Assembly (NCBI RefSeq): GCF_900112685.1
Contig: NZ_FOMS01000012.1
Coordinates: forward strand, 1 to 64,000
From: Roseivivax sediminis
GTDB lineage: Bacteria; Pseudomonadota; Alphaproteobacteria; Rhodobacterales; Rhodobacteraceae
Direction of reading: 5' to 3'
Length of the DNA stretch: 64,000 bases
A program made the translations under genes and the position numbers. Of this stretch, positions 55,571 through 63,985 are shown in pieces; positions within the stretch are counted from its first letter, which is position 1; each line of letters starts with the position of its first letter. Below the pieces are notes generated by a model. It did not search any database. It was not told the DNA's origin and was given only the letters and a program-made list of their open reading frames with translations.

Positions 55571-56958
55571 CAGAGGCGGAACCGCAAGATGCGCGTGCGC
55601 CCGCCGCGCTCCAGCTCTATCGCGATGCGGGGCGCGGCGCTACGCAGCGCGCGTCCAAGTTCGCCCGGCCGCTCGATCGGCGCGCCGTTCACGCCGCGGA
55701 TCAGGTCGCCCGCGCGCAGGCCCGCCCGCGCACCCCAGCGGCCGGGGTCGAGCACCACGACCCCCGCGCTCGTGAGCGGCAGGTCCATCTCCTCGATCAG
55801 CGCTGGGTTCACGCGGGCCGCGCGCAGGCCCGGCAGCACCTCGCGCTCCCCGAGGCTCACGGTCTCGCGCGGCGGCCGCTCCGGTGCGGCGATCAGCGGC
55901 ACGGTGATCTCGCGCGTCTCGCCGCGCCGCGCGACGGTCACGGTGCTCTCGGCGCCGATCCCCCGCACCGAAAGGCGGTAGATCATCTCCGCCGGCGTGT
56001 TCACCGGCAGCCCGTCCACCTCCACGATCAGCGCCCCGGGCTCCAACCCCGCCGCGGCGAAGGGGCTTTCGGGATGCACCGCCGAGATCAGGACCCCCTG
56101 CGGCACCCCCTGGCCGAGGCTTTCCGACAGGTCCGCATCGACGGGCTGCCCTGTCAGACCGGCCCAGGGCCGCGCGAAACTGTCCCGGCCCGCCTCCGCC
56201 TGCGCCACGAATTGCGCGACGAGGTCGGCCGGAATGGCGAAGCCGATCCCGTTCGACCCGCCCGAGCGCGACAGGATGGAAGTGTTCACCCCGATCAGCC
56301 GTCCGGTTACGTCGATCAGTGCGCCGCCCGAATTGCCCGGATTGATCGGCGCGTCGGTCTGGATGTAGTAGCCGCGCCCGTTGCCCGTCGCCGTGCCGGA
56401 CCGCGCCAGCCCCGACACGATCCCCGACGACACGGTCTGCCCCACGCCGAACGGGTTGCCGATGGCCAGCACCAGCTCGCCCACCTCGACCCCGTCGCTG
56501 CCGCGCAAGTCCAGATGCGGCATGTCCGACGCACCCTCCAGCTTCAGGATCGCAAGATCCGACTCCGCGTCCCCGAGGAGCACGCGCGCAGCGTATTCGC
56601 GCCGGTCGTTCAGCACGACGCGGATATCCTCGGCCTCGCCGACGACATGGTAGTTCGACACCACGATCCCGTCCGCCGACAGGATCACGCCGGAGCCGAG
56701 CGAGTTCTGAACCCGCGGCCGCCCCGGCGCGAAATTGCGGAAGAAGTCGCCGAAGACCGGATCGTCCGCGAAGGGCGAGCGCCGCTCCACCACGCGCCGC
56801 GCGTAGATATTCACGACCGCCGGCGCCGCCTCGCGCACGAGAGGTGCGAAACTCAGCGAAATCTCGGCCCGGCTCTGCGGCATGCGCTCCTCTGCCGCAA
56901 CGGGGGCCGCCAGCGGCCCGGCGGCGATCAGAAGCGCAGCGATGGCAACACGCAACAT
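55570..56958 (-). CDS. Do-family periplasmic serine protease (DegP/DegQ-like)
   Basis: A 462-residue protease. It has a signal peptide (MLRVAIAALLIAAGPLAAPVAA), a trypsin-like domain with triad His104, Asp134 and Ser210 (NPGNSGGAL), then two PDZ domains (LGQGVPQGVLISAVHPESPF and the C-terminal LPLTSAGVVVLDPGRWGARAGLRAGDLIRG). It degrades or chaperones misfolded envelope proteins. It is transcribed with rarA, an odd partner. Confidence 0.93.
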   Translation of the reverse strand: MLRVAIAALLIAAGPLAAPVAAEERMPQSRAEISLSFAPLVREAAPAVVNIYARRVVERRSPFADDPVFGDFFRNFAPGRPRVQNSLGSGVILSADGIVVSNYHVVGEAEDIRVVLNDRREYAARVLLGDAESDLAILKLEGASDMPHLDLRGSDGVEVGELVLAIGNPFGVGQTVSSGIVSGLARSGTATGNGRGYYIQTDAPINPGNSGGALIDVTGRLIGVNTSILSRSGGSNGIGFAIPADLVAQFVAQAEAGRDSFARPWAGLTGQPVDADLSESLGQGVPQGVLISAVHPESPFAAAGLEPGALIVEVDGLPVNTPAEMIYRLSVRGIGAESTVTVARRGETREITVPLIAAPERPPRETVSLGEREVLPGLRAARVNPALIEEMDLPLTSAGVVVLDPGRWGARAGLRAGDLIRGVNGAPIERPGELGRALRSAAPRIAIELERGGRTRILRFRL

Positions 56959-57021
56959 GGACGCAATCCTCCGGTCCCCGATATGTCGCCCGCCGCGCCC
57001 CTTGGCAAGAACTGCTCCCGG

Positions 57022-57076
57022 CTTTCATCTGCCCGCAAATATCCCGGGGAGCGCGAGGGGCTGGCCCCTCGCCGCC
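57022..57076 (+). repeat. Dispersed AAATACTCC-hairpin repeat, copy D (diverged)
   Basis: gctttcatctgcccgcaaat then atcccggggag and a gcgaggggc / gcccctcgc stem. The core is changed (AAATATCCC). It lies between mcl1 and the protease, and the GGTGGG-type repeat follows at 57121. Confidence 0.6.
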
Positions 57077-57120
57077 GGACGAAAGCCGCCCCGCGCCCCG
57101 CCGAAGCCCCGCGCACCCCC

Positions 57121-57143
57121 GTAGGGTGGGTAATCTGCCAACC
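57121..57143. repeat. Degenerate GTAGGGTGGG palindrome, fourth copy
   Basis: gtagggtgggtaatctgcca followed by accc. It matches the 3101-3123 copy at the start but has diverged at the right arm. Confidence 0.5.
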
Positions 57144-57153
57144 CCGCCTCGGG

Positions 57154-58110
57154 TTAGAGCCCGATCATCTCCGCCTGCCGCACGATCACCTCGGCCTGCT
57201 TGATCGAGGCGATGTCGACCAGCCGGCCCTTGTAGACCGTCGCGCCCTGGCCGCTCCGGGTGGCCTCTTCCATCGCCGCGAGGATCTCGCGCGCCTCGCT
57301 CACGGCCGCCTCGGTCGGGGTGAAGACCTCGTTGGCCAGCGCCACCTGCTTGGGATGGATCGCCCACTTGCCGACCATGCCCAGCGTCGCCGAGCGCAGC
57401 GCCTGGGCCCGGAACCCCTCGTCGTCGGAGAAATCGCCGAACGGCCCGTCCACCGGCAGAACGCCGTGGGTGCGGCAGGCCGCGACGATCGCCGCGTGCG
57501 CCCAGTGCCACGGGTCGGACCAGTATTTCTGGCCCTCGCGGTGCATGTAGTAGTTCTCCTGCGTGCCGCCGATCCCGGTCGTGGCCATGCCCATGGAGGC
57601 GGCGAAATCCGCCGCGCCGAGGCTCATCGCCTGCAGCCGCGGGGTCGCCGCCGCGATCTCCTCCACGTGGCTGATGCCGGCCGCGCTCTCGATGATGATC
57701 TCGAAGCCGAGCGGGCGCGCCCGGCCCGTCGCACGCTCCGCCGCGGTGACCAGCGCATCGACGGCATAGAGGTCGGCGGCGTTGCCCACCTTCGGGATCA
57801 TGATGAGGTCGAGCCTCTCGGGCGCCTGTTCGACGATGTCGATCACGTCGCGGTACCACCACGGCGTGTCGAGCCCGTTGATCCGCACCGAAAGCGTCTT
57901 CTGGCCCCAGTCGATGTCGCCGATGGCCGTGATCACGTTGGCGCGCGCGGTGGCCTTGTCGTCGGGCGCCACCGAATCCTCGAGGTCGAGGTTGATGACG
58001 TCCGCCTCGGACGTGGCCATCTTCTCGAAGATCTGCGGGCGCGAGCCAGGGCCGAACAACTGGCAGCGGTTCAGGCGGGCGACCGGGGCGGGCTGGAGAC
58101 GGAACGACAT
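57154..58110 (-). CDS. mcl1: L-malyl-CoA/beta-methylmalyl-CoA lyase
   Basis: A 318-residue HpcH/HpaI-type enzyme. It matches Rhodobacter Mcl1 from the start (MSFRLQPAPVARLNRCQLFG) through VINLDLEDSVAPDD, FEIIIESAAGI and GKWAIHPKQVALANEVF. Mcl1 splits malyl-CoA to acetyl-CoA and glyoxylate and beta-methylmalyl-CoA to propionyl-CoA and glyoxylate, in the ethylmalonyl-CoA pathway. No other pathway gene is in the window. Confidence 0.95.
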   Translation of the reverse strand: MSFRLQPAPVARLNRCQLFGPGSRPQIFEKMATSEADVINLDLEDSVAPDDKATARANVITAIGDIDWGQKTLSVRINGLDTPWWYRDVIDIVEQAPERLDLIMIPKVGNAADLYAVDALVTAAERATGRARPLGFEIIIESAAGISHVEEIAAATPRLQAMSLGAADFAASMGMATTGIGGTQENYYMHREGQKYWSDPWHWAHAAIVAACRTHGVLPVDGPFGDFSDDEGFRAQALRSATLGMVGKWAIHPKQVALANEVFTPTEAAVSEAREILAAMEEATRSGQGATVYKGRLVDIASIKQAEVIVRQAEMIGL

Positions 58111-58174
58111 GAGACCTCGCGCAATAAAGTTTCGCCGTGACTGCGCGTGGGGATATGAGTTTGCGCGAAGCGTT

Positions 58175-59038
58175 TCAAGCCGGTTTGTCGGCAGTGCTGT
58201 CCCGGCGCGTCATCATGCTGTCTGTCCGGTCGAAGAGCGAGCGTGCGACCACGCCGTAGACCTCGCCATCCGCGCCCGGATCCGGCAGGGCTTCGGCGCC
58301 GAGCGCCTCGGGCGGGCCGTTCTGGGTGCCAGCGGACACCCAGACCGGTGCGAGGTCGCAGACGGTCTCGGCCGCGGCGTCGGACCGGGGCCGGGCGAAG
58401 CCGGTGCCCGCGTCCGGGATCCGGCCGGATGCGCTTGCCAAGGTCTCGGCCGGCGCTTCGCTGTCCCAGCGCGCCTGCTCCAGCAGCCAGCCGACCGTGA
58501 CGGCACCGGCGATGTTCAGCACCGCCAGCACCGGCACCACCCCCGCCATGAGCGCCGGGCGCAGCCCGTCCGCCGCGGCGAAGACCGGCAAGAGGTGCAG
58601 ACAGATCAGCAGGCCGAGGCATTCGAGCGCGGGCAGCCCGCGCCGGTCGCGCTCGTCGGTCAGCCGGCGCCAGAGCAGCCCGGCGCCCGCAGCCAGGACC
58701 AGCGCGGCGAAGCCCGCCTCGGCCCCGCCACCGCCGGTCCAGCTGCGCGCGGCGGCGGCGATCGCCAGCGACGGCAGCGCCCCACGCCAGCCCAGGAACG
58801 CCGCGGCCAGCGCCACTGGCAGCGCCCGCATGTCGATCAGCGCGCCGATCGGCAGCATCACCGGCGTCATCAACTGCAGCGCTGCGACGACGCCGAAGGC
58901 CACGCCACCCAGCCAGCGCGCCACGGACCGCCCGAACAGCCGCATGGCCGGCGCGTAGGCGAGCGCCGCGAGCGCCAGCATTGCGAACGCATCGGCAAGG
59001 TCGAGCGCGTGGTGCAGGAAAGTCGTGACGATGCCCAT
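58175..59038 (-). CDS. Five-transmembrane LytS-type sensor module without output domain
   Basis: A 287-residue protein. The N-terminal two-thirds is hydrophobic, with about seven segments, and resembles the 5TM-5TMR_LYT sensor domain (LIDMRALPVALAAAFLGWRG and the GGGGAEAGF glycine turn, residues about 68-110). After about 190 only a polar, disordered tail follows (DSEAPAETLASASGRIPDAG), with no GGDEF, kinase or HTH domain. ATG 59038 has aggggct upstream; ATG 59080 is alternative. Ligand unknown. Confidence 0.7.
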   Translation of the reverse strand: MGIVTTFLHHALDLADAFAMLALAALAYAPAMRLFGRSVARWLGGVAFGVVAALQLMTPVMLPIGALIDMRALPVALAAAFLGWRGALPSLAIAAAARSWTGGGGAEAGFAALVLAAGAGLLWRRLTDERDRRGLPALECLGLLICLHLLPVFAAADGLRPALMAGVVPVLAVLNIAGAVTVGWLLEQARWDSEAPAETLASASGRIPDAGTGFARPRSDAAAETVCDLAPVWVSAGTQNGPPEALGAEALPDPGADGEVYGVVARSLFDRTDSMMTRRDSTADKPA

Positions 59039-59273
59039 GCCCCAGCCCCTGTGAGGTCCCCGTGTTCCATTCCCGGTCACTTTGTCGTCGCAGGTGAGAA
59101 GAGGGTGTTAACGCGGGCCCCGCCCGGTCCCGTTCGATTTGCACGATTCTTCGGCAATTAGGCGAGAATGCCGAAAGATCCGCCGGTGCGCACTGGAAAC
59201 CGACCGGATTCGCGACACACTCCCGCCGGAGGCGCGCGAGGTTCGCGCGAACCGTAATGCCGAGAGGCCCGTG

Positions 59274-60275
59274 ATGATCGAGACACCGTATCTGCTGTTT
59301 CTGGGCGACGCGCCCGACCCGCTGGCCGCCAAGGTGGCGCAGGGGATCAAGGACTGGCGACCCGAGAACTGCGTCGGCCAGTTCCGCATGGAGGGCTGCC
59401 GCGCCGACATGAAGCTGCCCGACATGACGCTGGAGGAAGCGAAGGCCGCCGGCGCGAAGACGCTGGTGATCGGGGTGGCCAATCGCGGTGGCAAGATCTC
59501 CGCCGCCTGGAAAGAGGTGCTGATGGCGGCTCTCGACCAGGGCTTCGACCTCGCCTCGGGCCTGCACAACCTTCTGCGCAACGAGAAGGACCTGCGTGAC
59601 AAGGCGGCCGAGACCGGCCGTACGCTGCACGACGTGCGTATCCCAGAGGTCGAGTACCCGATCGCCAACGGCGAGAAGCGGCGCGGCAAGCGCGTGCTGG
59701 CCGTGGGCACCGATTGCTCGATCGGCAAGATGTACACCGCGCTCGCGCTCGACCGCGACATGAAGGCGGCGGGGATGAAATCGTCGTTCCGGGCGACCGG
59801 CCAGACCGGCATCCTGATCACCGGCGAGGGCGTGCCGCTCGACGCCGTGGTCGCCGATTTCATGGCCGGCTCGGTGGAATGGCTGACGCCCGACAACGAC
59901 GACGACCACTGGGACGTGATCGAAGGGCAGGGGAGCCTTTTCCACGTGTCCTATTCGGGCGTCACGCTGGCGCTGATCCACGGCGGCCAGCCCGATGCGC
60001 TGATCCTCTGCCACGAGCCGACGCGCACCCATATGCGCGGGCTGCCCGGCTACGCGCTGCCGTCGCTGGAGGCGCTGCGCGACATGGCGCTGGAGCTGGC
60101 GCGGGTGCCGAACCCGAACTGCCAGGTGGTCGGCGTGTCGGTGAACACCGCGGCGCTGGGCGACAGCGAGGCGGAGGCGTATCTGCGCCAGGTCGAGGAC
60201 CGGATGGGCCTGCCGGCGGTCGATCCCTACCGGCACGGCACGGCGCCGATCGTGGAGGCGCTGCGCGCCATGTGA
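59274..60275 (+). CDS. dgcN: DUF1611 protein, probable D-glutamate N-acetyltransferase DgcN
   Basis: A 333-residue DUF1611 protein with a P-loop-like GTDCSIGKMYTA (145-156) and RATGQTGILITGEG. It is followed 72 bases later by a DgcA-type racemase, the pair reported for D-glutamate use by marine bacteria: DgcN acetylates D-glutamate and DgcA epimerises the product. The assignment rests on family plus neighbour. The ATG at 59274 has gagagg upstream. Confidence 0.82.
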   Translation: MIETPYLLFLGDAPDPLAAKVAQGIKDWRPENCVGQFRMEGCRADMKLPDMTLEEAKAAGAKTLVIGVANRGGKISAAWKEVLMAALDQGFDLASGLHNLLRNEKDLRDKAAETGRTLHDVRIPEVEYPIANGEKRRGKRVLAVGTDCSIGKMYTALALDRDMKAAGMKSSFRATGQTGILITGEGVPLDAVVADFMAGSVEWLTPDNDDDHWDVIEGQGSLFHVSYSGVTLALIHGGQPDALILCHEPTRTHMRGLPGYALPSLEALRDMALELARVPNPNCQVVGVSVNTAALGDSEAEAYLRQVEDRMGLPAVDPYRHGTAPIVEALRAM

Positions 60276-60304
60276 CCGGCGGGGCCGGGCGGCGCGCGAC
60301 GGCC

Positions 60305-60335
60305 TTTTTTTGAGTATTTGGAACGAGAAGAAGCG
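60305..60335 (-). repeat. Dispersed AAATACTCC-hairpin repeat, copy E (short)
   Basis: On the minus strand cttcttctcgttccaaatac then tcaaaaaaa. Only the left part of the repeat remains. Lies in the dgcN-dgcA gap. Confidence 0.55.
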
Positions 60336-60347
60336 AGGGGCGGTTTC

Positions 60348-61313
60348 ATGCGGATCGAGGTGACGCGCGATGTCTTCCGGCTGGCCGAGGCCTTCACCAT
60401 CGCGCGCGGCTCGCGCACGGAGGCGCGGGTGCTGACGGTGCGGGTGACGGAAGGCGGCGTGACCGGGTGGGGCGAATGCGTGCCCTACGCGCGCTACGAC
60501 GAGACGCTGGAGAGCGTGGAGGCCCAGATCGCCGCTCTGCCGGAGGATCTGGAGCGCGGCGCGCTGCAGGACCTGCTGCCGGCGGGCGCCGCGCGCAACG
60601 CCGTCGATTGCGCGCTGTGGGATCTGGAGGCCAAGCGCGCGGGCCGCCGGGTCTGGGAACTGGCCGGGCTGTCGGCGCCGGGGCCGGAGATCACCGCCTA
60701 CACGCTGTCGCTGCAGGCGCCCGACGCGATGCGCGCGGCGGCGACGAAACACGCGCACCGGCCGCTTCTGAAGGTCAAGCTGGGCACCCCCGACGACATG
60801 CCGCGGCTGGAGGCGGTGCGCGCGGGCGCGCCGGACGCGCGGATCATCGTCGATGCCAACGAAGGCTGGAGCGCGGAGGTCTATGCCGACCTCGCCCCGC
60901 ATCTGAAGCGCCTCGGCGTCGAGCTGGTGGAGCAGCCGCTGCCCGCTGGTGAGGATGAGGCGCTGCGCGGGCTCGACCGCCCGGTGCCGATCTGCGCCGA
61001 CGAAAGCTGCCACGACCGCGCCTCGCTGCCGGCGCTGACGGGGCTTTACGACATCGTCAACGTCAAGCTCGACAAGACCGGCGGGCTGACCGAGGCGCTG
61101 GCGCTGCGGGCCGAGGCGGAGCGGCAGGGCTATGCCGTCTTCGTCGGCTGCATGGTCGGCTCGTCGCTGGCGATGGCACCCGCGGTGCTTCTGGCGCAGG
61201 GCGCGGCGGTGACCGACCTCGACGGGCCGCTCCTTCTGGCCGAGGACCGCGATCCGCCGCTGGTCTACGACGCCGCCGGCGTGCATCCGCCGGAGGCCGC
61301 GCTCTGGGGCTGA
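60348..61313 (+). CDS. dgcA: Probable N-acetyl-D-glutamate racemase DgcA (enolase superfamily)
   Basis: A 321-residue mandelate-racemase/muconate-lactonising type enzyme. Catalytic lysines in LLKVKLG (Lys142, Lys144) and NVKLDKTGG (Lys240), and metal ligands Asp169 (DANEGW), Glu195 (EQPL) and Asp218 (ADES) are intact. Without its neighbour it would be called a dipeptide epimerase; the DgcN gene beside it favours the D-glutamate role. ATG 60348. Confidence 0.85.
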   Translation: MRIEVTRDVFRLAEAFTIARGSRTEARVLTVRVTEGGVTGWGECVPYARYDETLESVEAQIAALPEDLERGALQDLLPAGAARNAVDCALWDLEAKRAGRRVWELAGLSAPGPEITAYTLSLQAPDAMRAAATKHAHRPLLKVKLGTPDDMPRLEAVRAGAPDARIIVDANEGWSAEVYADLAPHLKRLGVELVEQPLPAGEDEALRGLDRPVPICADESCHDRASLPALTGLYDIVNVKLDKTGGLTEALALRAEAERQGYAVFVGCMVGSSLAMAPAVLLAQGAAVTDLDGPLLLAEDRDPPLVYDAAGVHPPEAALWG

Positions 61314-61378
61314 GCGGGCACGCTTGACCGCGCCTGCGGAATGCACGACCTCTGCCGCAAGCTTCAAGGAGATCGCCG

Positions 61379-62236
61379 ATGCGGACCGTCTACGTGAATG
61401 GAGAGTACCTGCCCGAGACCGAGGCCAAGGTGTCGATCTTCGACCGCGCCTTCCTGATGGCCGACGGCGTCTACGAGGTGACGAGCGTTCTCGGCGGCAA
61501 GCTGATCGACTTCGACGGCCACGCCAACCGGCTCGACCGGTCGCTGGGCGAGCTGGAGATGAAGGCGCCGCTGACCAAGGACGAGCTTCTGGAGATCCAC
61601 CGCGAGCTGGTGCGCGAGAACGAGATCGAGGACGGGCTGGTGTACCTGCAGATCACCCGCGGCGCGCCCGGCGACCGCGATTTCGCCTATCCCGATCCGG
61701 ACACGCCGCCGACGGTGGTGCTGTTCACCCAGTCCAAGCCGGGTCTCGCGGACAGCGCGCAGTCGAAGGAGGGGATCAAGGTCATCTCCATCGAGGATCA
61801 GCGGTGGGGTCGGCGCGACATCAAGACCGTGCAGCTGCTGTTCCCTTCGATGGGCAAGATGATGGCCAAGAAGGCCGGCGCCGACGACGCCTGGATGGTG
61901 GAGGACGGCGCGGTCACGGAAGGCACCTCGAATAACGCCTACATCATCAAGGGCGACACCATCATCACGCGGCACCTGTCGAACGACATCCTGCACGGGA
62001 TCACCCGCGCGGCGGTGCTGCGCTTCGCCCGCGAGGCGCAGATGAAGGTGGAGGAGCGGCCGTTCACGATCGAAGAGGCTCAGGCGGCCGACGAGGCGTT
62101 CGTGACCTCGGCCTCGGCCTTCGTGATGCCGGTTGTGGAGATCGACGGCGCGGCCATCGGGGACGGCACGCCGGGGGCGCGGACCGCGCGGCTGCGCGAG
62201 ATCTACCTCGACGAGAGCCGCAAGACGGCGGTCTGA
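61379..62236 (+). CDS. dat: D-amino-acid transaminase
   Basis: A 285-residue fold-type IV PLP enzyme. PLP lysine Lys149 lies in RRDIKTVQLL, and the PLP-phosphate stretch is VTEGTSNNAYII (Glu181). The N-terminus YVNGEYLPETEAKVSIFDRAF is typical of D-alanine transaminases. It can feed D-glutamate into DgcN/DgcA by transferring amino groups from D-alanine and other D-amino acids. Starts 65 bases after dgcA. Confidence 0.9.
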   Translation: MRTVYVNGEYLPETEAKVSIFDRAFLMADGVYEVTSVLGGKLIDFDGHANRLDRSLGELEMKAPLTKDELLEIHRELVRENEIEDGLVYLQITRGAPGDRDFAYPDPDTPPTVVLFTQSKPGLADSAQSKEGIKVISIEDQRWGRRDIKTVQLLFPSMGKMMAKKAGADDAWMVEDGAVTEGTSNNAYIIKGDTIITRHLSNDILHGITRAAVLRFAREAQMKVEERPFTIEEAQAADEAFVTSASAFVMPVVEIDGAAIGDGTPGARTARLREIYLDESRKTAV

Positions 62237-62245
62237 GCCGCGCAG

Positions 62246-62268
62246 GGCGGGGCGGTGACCGCCCCGCC
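62246..62268. terminator. Hairpin between convergent dat and DUF5671 genes
   Basis: A perfect 10-bp stem (ggcggggcgg / ccgccccgcc) with a tga loop, 10 bases after the dat stop and 6 bases before the DUF5671 stop. No T-run. A probable shared terminator. Confidence 0.55.
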
Positions 62269-62273
62269 GCCGG

Positions 62274-62909
62274 TCAACTGGCGGCCCCCGGATCGCGGGT
62301 GAAGCCGCGGAAGTAGACGAAGACCGCCGCCGCGACCACGGCGACCAGCGCCGATTTCACCAGGAAGGCCGGATCCGCGCCGCCGCCGAGCGAGGCCGCG
62401 AGCACGGAGACGAGGTCGATCACGACGGTCAGCGCCGCCACGAACATCGCGATATGGGCCAGCCAATCGCGCACGGCGGAGCGGCGCACCAGCCCGTCGG
62501 CGCGCGCGGCGCGGGCGACCCGGGCGTTCAGCACAAGGAAGATCGGGAAGAACACGATGACGCTGGCGATCTCCCGGTGGAGGGCGCGGCGGACATAGTC
62601 CGGCCGGTCCTCGGGCGGCGGATCGAGCCAGAGGTCGATGACCTCGAAGCCGAGCGACAGCCCCTGGATCACGCTGACGGCAAGCGCGACGAACATCAGC
62701 CCGTAAACGAAAGCCTCGCGCGCTGAAACGGCCGGCCGCGGGCGCGGCACCGGGATCGGGAACGGCCCTTCGGCCCAGTCCGCGAGCGCCTTGTTGGCTT
62801 CGCCGCGCGACCAGCCGGCCGCGGTCAGCGCGCCGGCGACCTCGGTATGACTGTGGCCGGCGCGCAGCGCCTCAGCGACGAAGGCTGTGAGTCGCTGGGA
62901 GGCGCGCAT
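62274..62909 (-). CDS. DUF5671-like four-helix membrane protein
   Basis: A 211-residue protein. The N-terminus is a short helical domain (RLTAFVAEALRAGHSHTEVAGALTAAGWSR). It is followed by four membrane segments with AREAFVYGLMFVALAVSVIQ, the DUF5671-type start of the membrane part. Function unknown. Starts 2 bases after the DUF1244 stop, so co-transcribed. Confidence 0.8.
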   Translation of the reverse strand: MRASQRLTAFVAEALRAGHSHTEVAGALTAAGWSRGEANKALADWAEGPFPIPVPRPRPAVSAREAFVYGLMFVALAVSVIQGLSLGFEVIDLWLDPPPEDRPDYVRRALHREIASVIVFFPIFLVLNARVARAARADGLVRRSAVRDWLAHIAMFVAALTVVIDLVSVLAASLGGGADPAFLVKSALVAVVAAAVFVYFRGFTRDPGAAS

Positions 62910-62911
62910 TG

Positions 62912-63226
62912 TCAGCTCTTGTCGCCGACGTTCTCCGCGAAGCTCTTCTCGAAGGCCTTCTGCTGGCCGTCGTTCGCGTCGGTCTGGTATTTCGCCTTCC
63001 ACTCGGACATCGGCATACCGTAGAAGATCTCGCGCGCCTCTTCCTTGCCCATGTCGATGCCGCGCGCGTTCGCGGCCTCCTGGTACCAGCGCGACAGGCA
63101 ATTCCGGCAGAACCCGGCGAGGTTCATCATGTCGATGTTCTGCACGTCCGTGCGCTCTTCCATCAGGTGCTGGCGCAGGCGGCGGAAGGCGGCGGCCTCG
63201 AGCTCGATGCGGGTCTGGTCGTCCAT
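62912..63226 (-). CDS. DUF1244 protein
   Basis: A 104-residue protein of the DUF1244 family (AAAFRRLRQHLMEERTDVQN, then MNLAGFCRNCLSRWYQEA and EAREIFYGMPMSEWKAKYQ). The CRNC pair is conserved in the family. Common in alpha- and gammaproteobacteria, function unknown. Middle gene of a leftward three-gene run. Confidence 0.92.
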   Translation of the reverse strand: MDDQTRIELEAAAFRRLRQHLMEERTDVQNIDMMNLAGFCRNCLSRWYQEAANARGIDMGKEEAREIFYGMPMSEWKAKYQTDANDGQQKAFEKSFAENVGDKS

Positions 63227-63250
63227 GGTGTGTCCTCTCGCTTGTCCGTC

Positions 63251-63985
63251 TCAGAGATCGGCCTTTTCCAGCGCCTCTTCAAGGAGCGGGGCGAGCCGTT
63301 GGCCCCACACCGCCTGCGCCGCTTCGGTCGCGATGAGGTCGCTGCGCAGCTCGATCAGCGTGTTGTGCCGGCCGTGGCGCAAGCCGTGACGGTCCATCGT
63401 GTCGCCGGGCAGGTGGCCCGGATAGGGCGCGTTGCGGCCGACGCAGAGATCCGCCTCCGTCTGCAGCAGCCTCAGCAGCGGGTCCGACAGGCGCGAGTCG
63501 CGGCCGTGCAGGATGCCGACATGCCAGGGGCGCGGCGGACGGCCGCGGAGTTGCGGTGTGAAGGAATGGATCGAGACGAGCGCGGTGTCGCTGTGCCGTG
63601 CCGCCAGCGCCGCGACCGCGTCGTCGTAGGGGCGCCAGTAGACCGCCTGCCGGCGGGCCTTTTCCTCCGGGCCGGCATGGCGGTTCGAGGGGATCACCGA
63701 GCCGTCGTAGATCCGCATGAGCTGGGTCGGATCATCCTCTCCGCGATTGGGGTCGATCACGAGGCGCGAGAAGTTCGACAGCACCACCGGAGCCCCCAGC
63801 GCCGCACAGAGCGCCAGCGCCGTGCCGGCCGCGCCGGGATCCCAGGCGATGTGACGCGCCATGTCCGCATCGCTCAGTCCCAGTGTCCCGAGGTCCGGCG
63901 GCACGGTATTCGTGGCATGGTCGCACAGCACCAGTACCCGGCCGGGCCGGTCCGCGCCAACGATCCGGTAGGGTGCGTATGTCAT
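63251..63985 (-). CDS. N-formylglutamate amidohydrolase family protein
   Basis: A 244-residue protein of the HutG-type N-formylglutamate amidohydrolase family (LVLCDHATNTVPPDLG; LSNFSRLVIDPNRGEDDPTQLM; ALVSIHSFTPQLRG; HNTLIELRSDLI). Family enzymes release glutamate from N-formylglutamate. No histidine-degradation gene is nearby; it heads the leftward run with DUF1244. Complete within the window, starting 15 bases from its end. Confidence 0.88.
   Translation of the reverse strand: MTYAPYRIVGADRPGRVLVLCDHATNTVPPDLGTLGLSDADMARHIAWDPGAAGTALALCAALGAPVVLSNFSRLVIDPNRGEDDPTQLMRIYDGSVIPSNRHAGPEEKARRQAVYWRPYDDAVAALAARHSDTALVSIHSFTPQLRGRPPRPWHVGILHGRDSRLSDPLLRLLQTEADLCVGRNAPYPGHLPGDTMDRHGLRHGRHNTLIELRSDLIATEAAQAVWGQRLAPLLEEALEKADL

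Noticed and set aside
58071-61367. 1098-codon minus-strand frame running under dgcN and dgcA
   Set aside because: It runs across the convergent and divergent real genes and intergenic regions with low-complexity composition; no start site and no motif.
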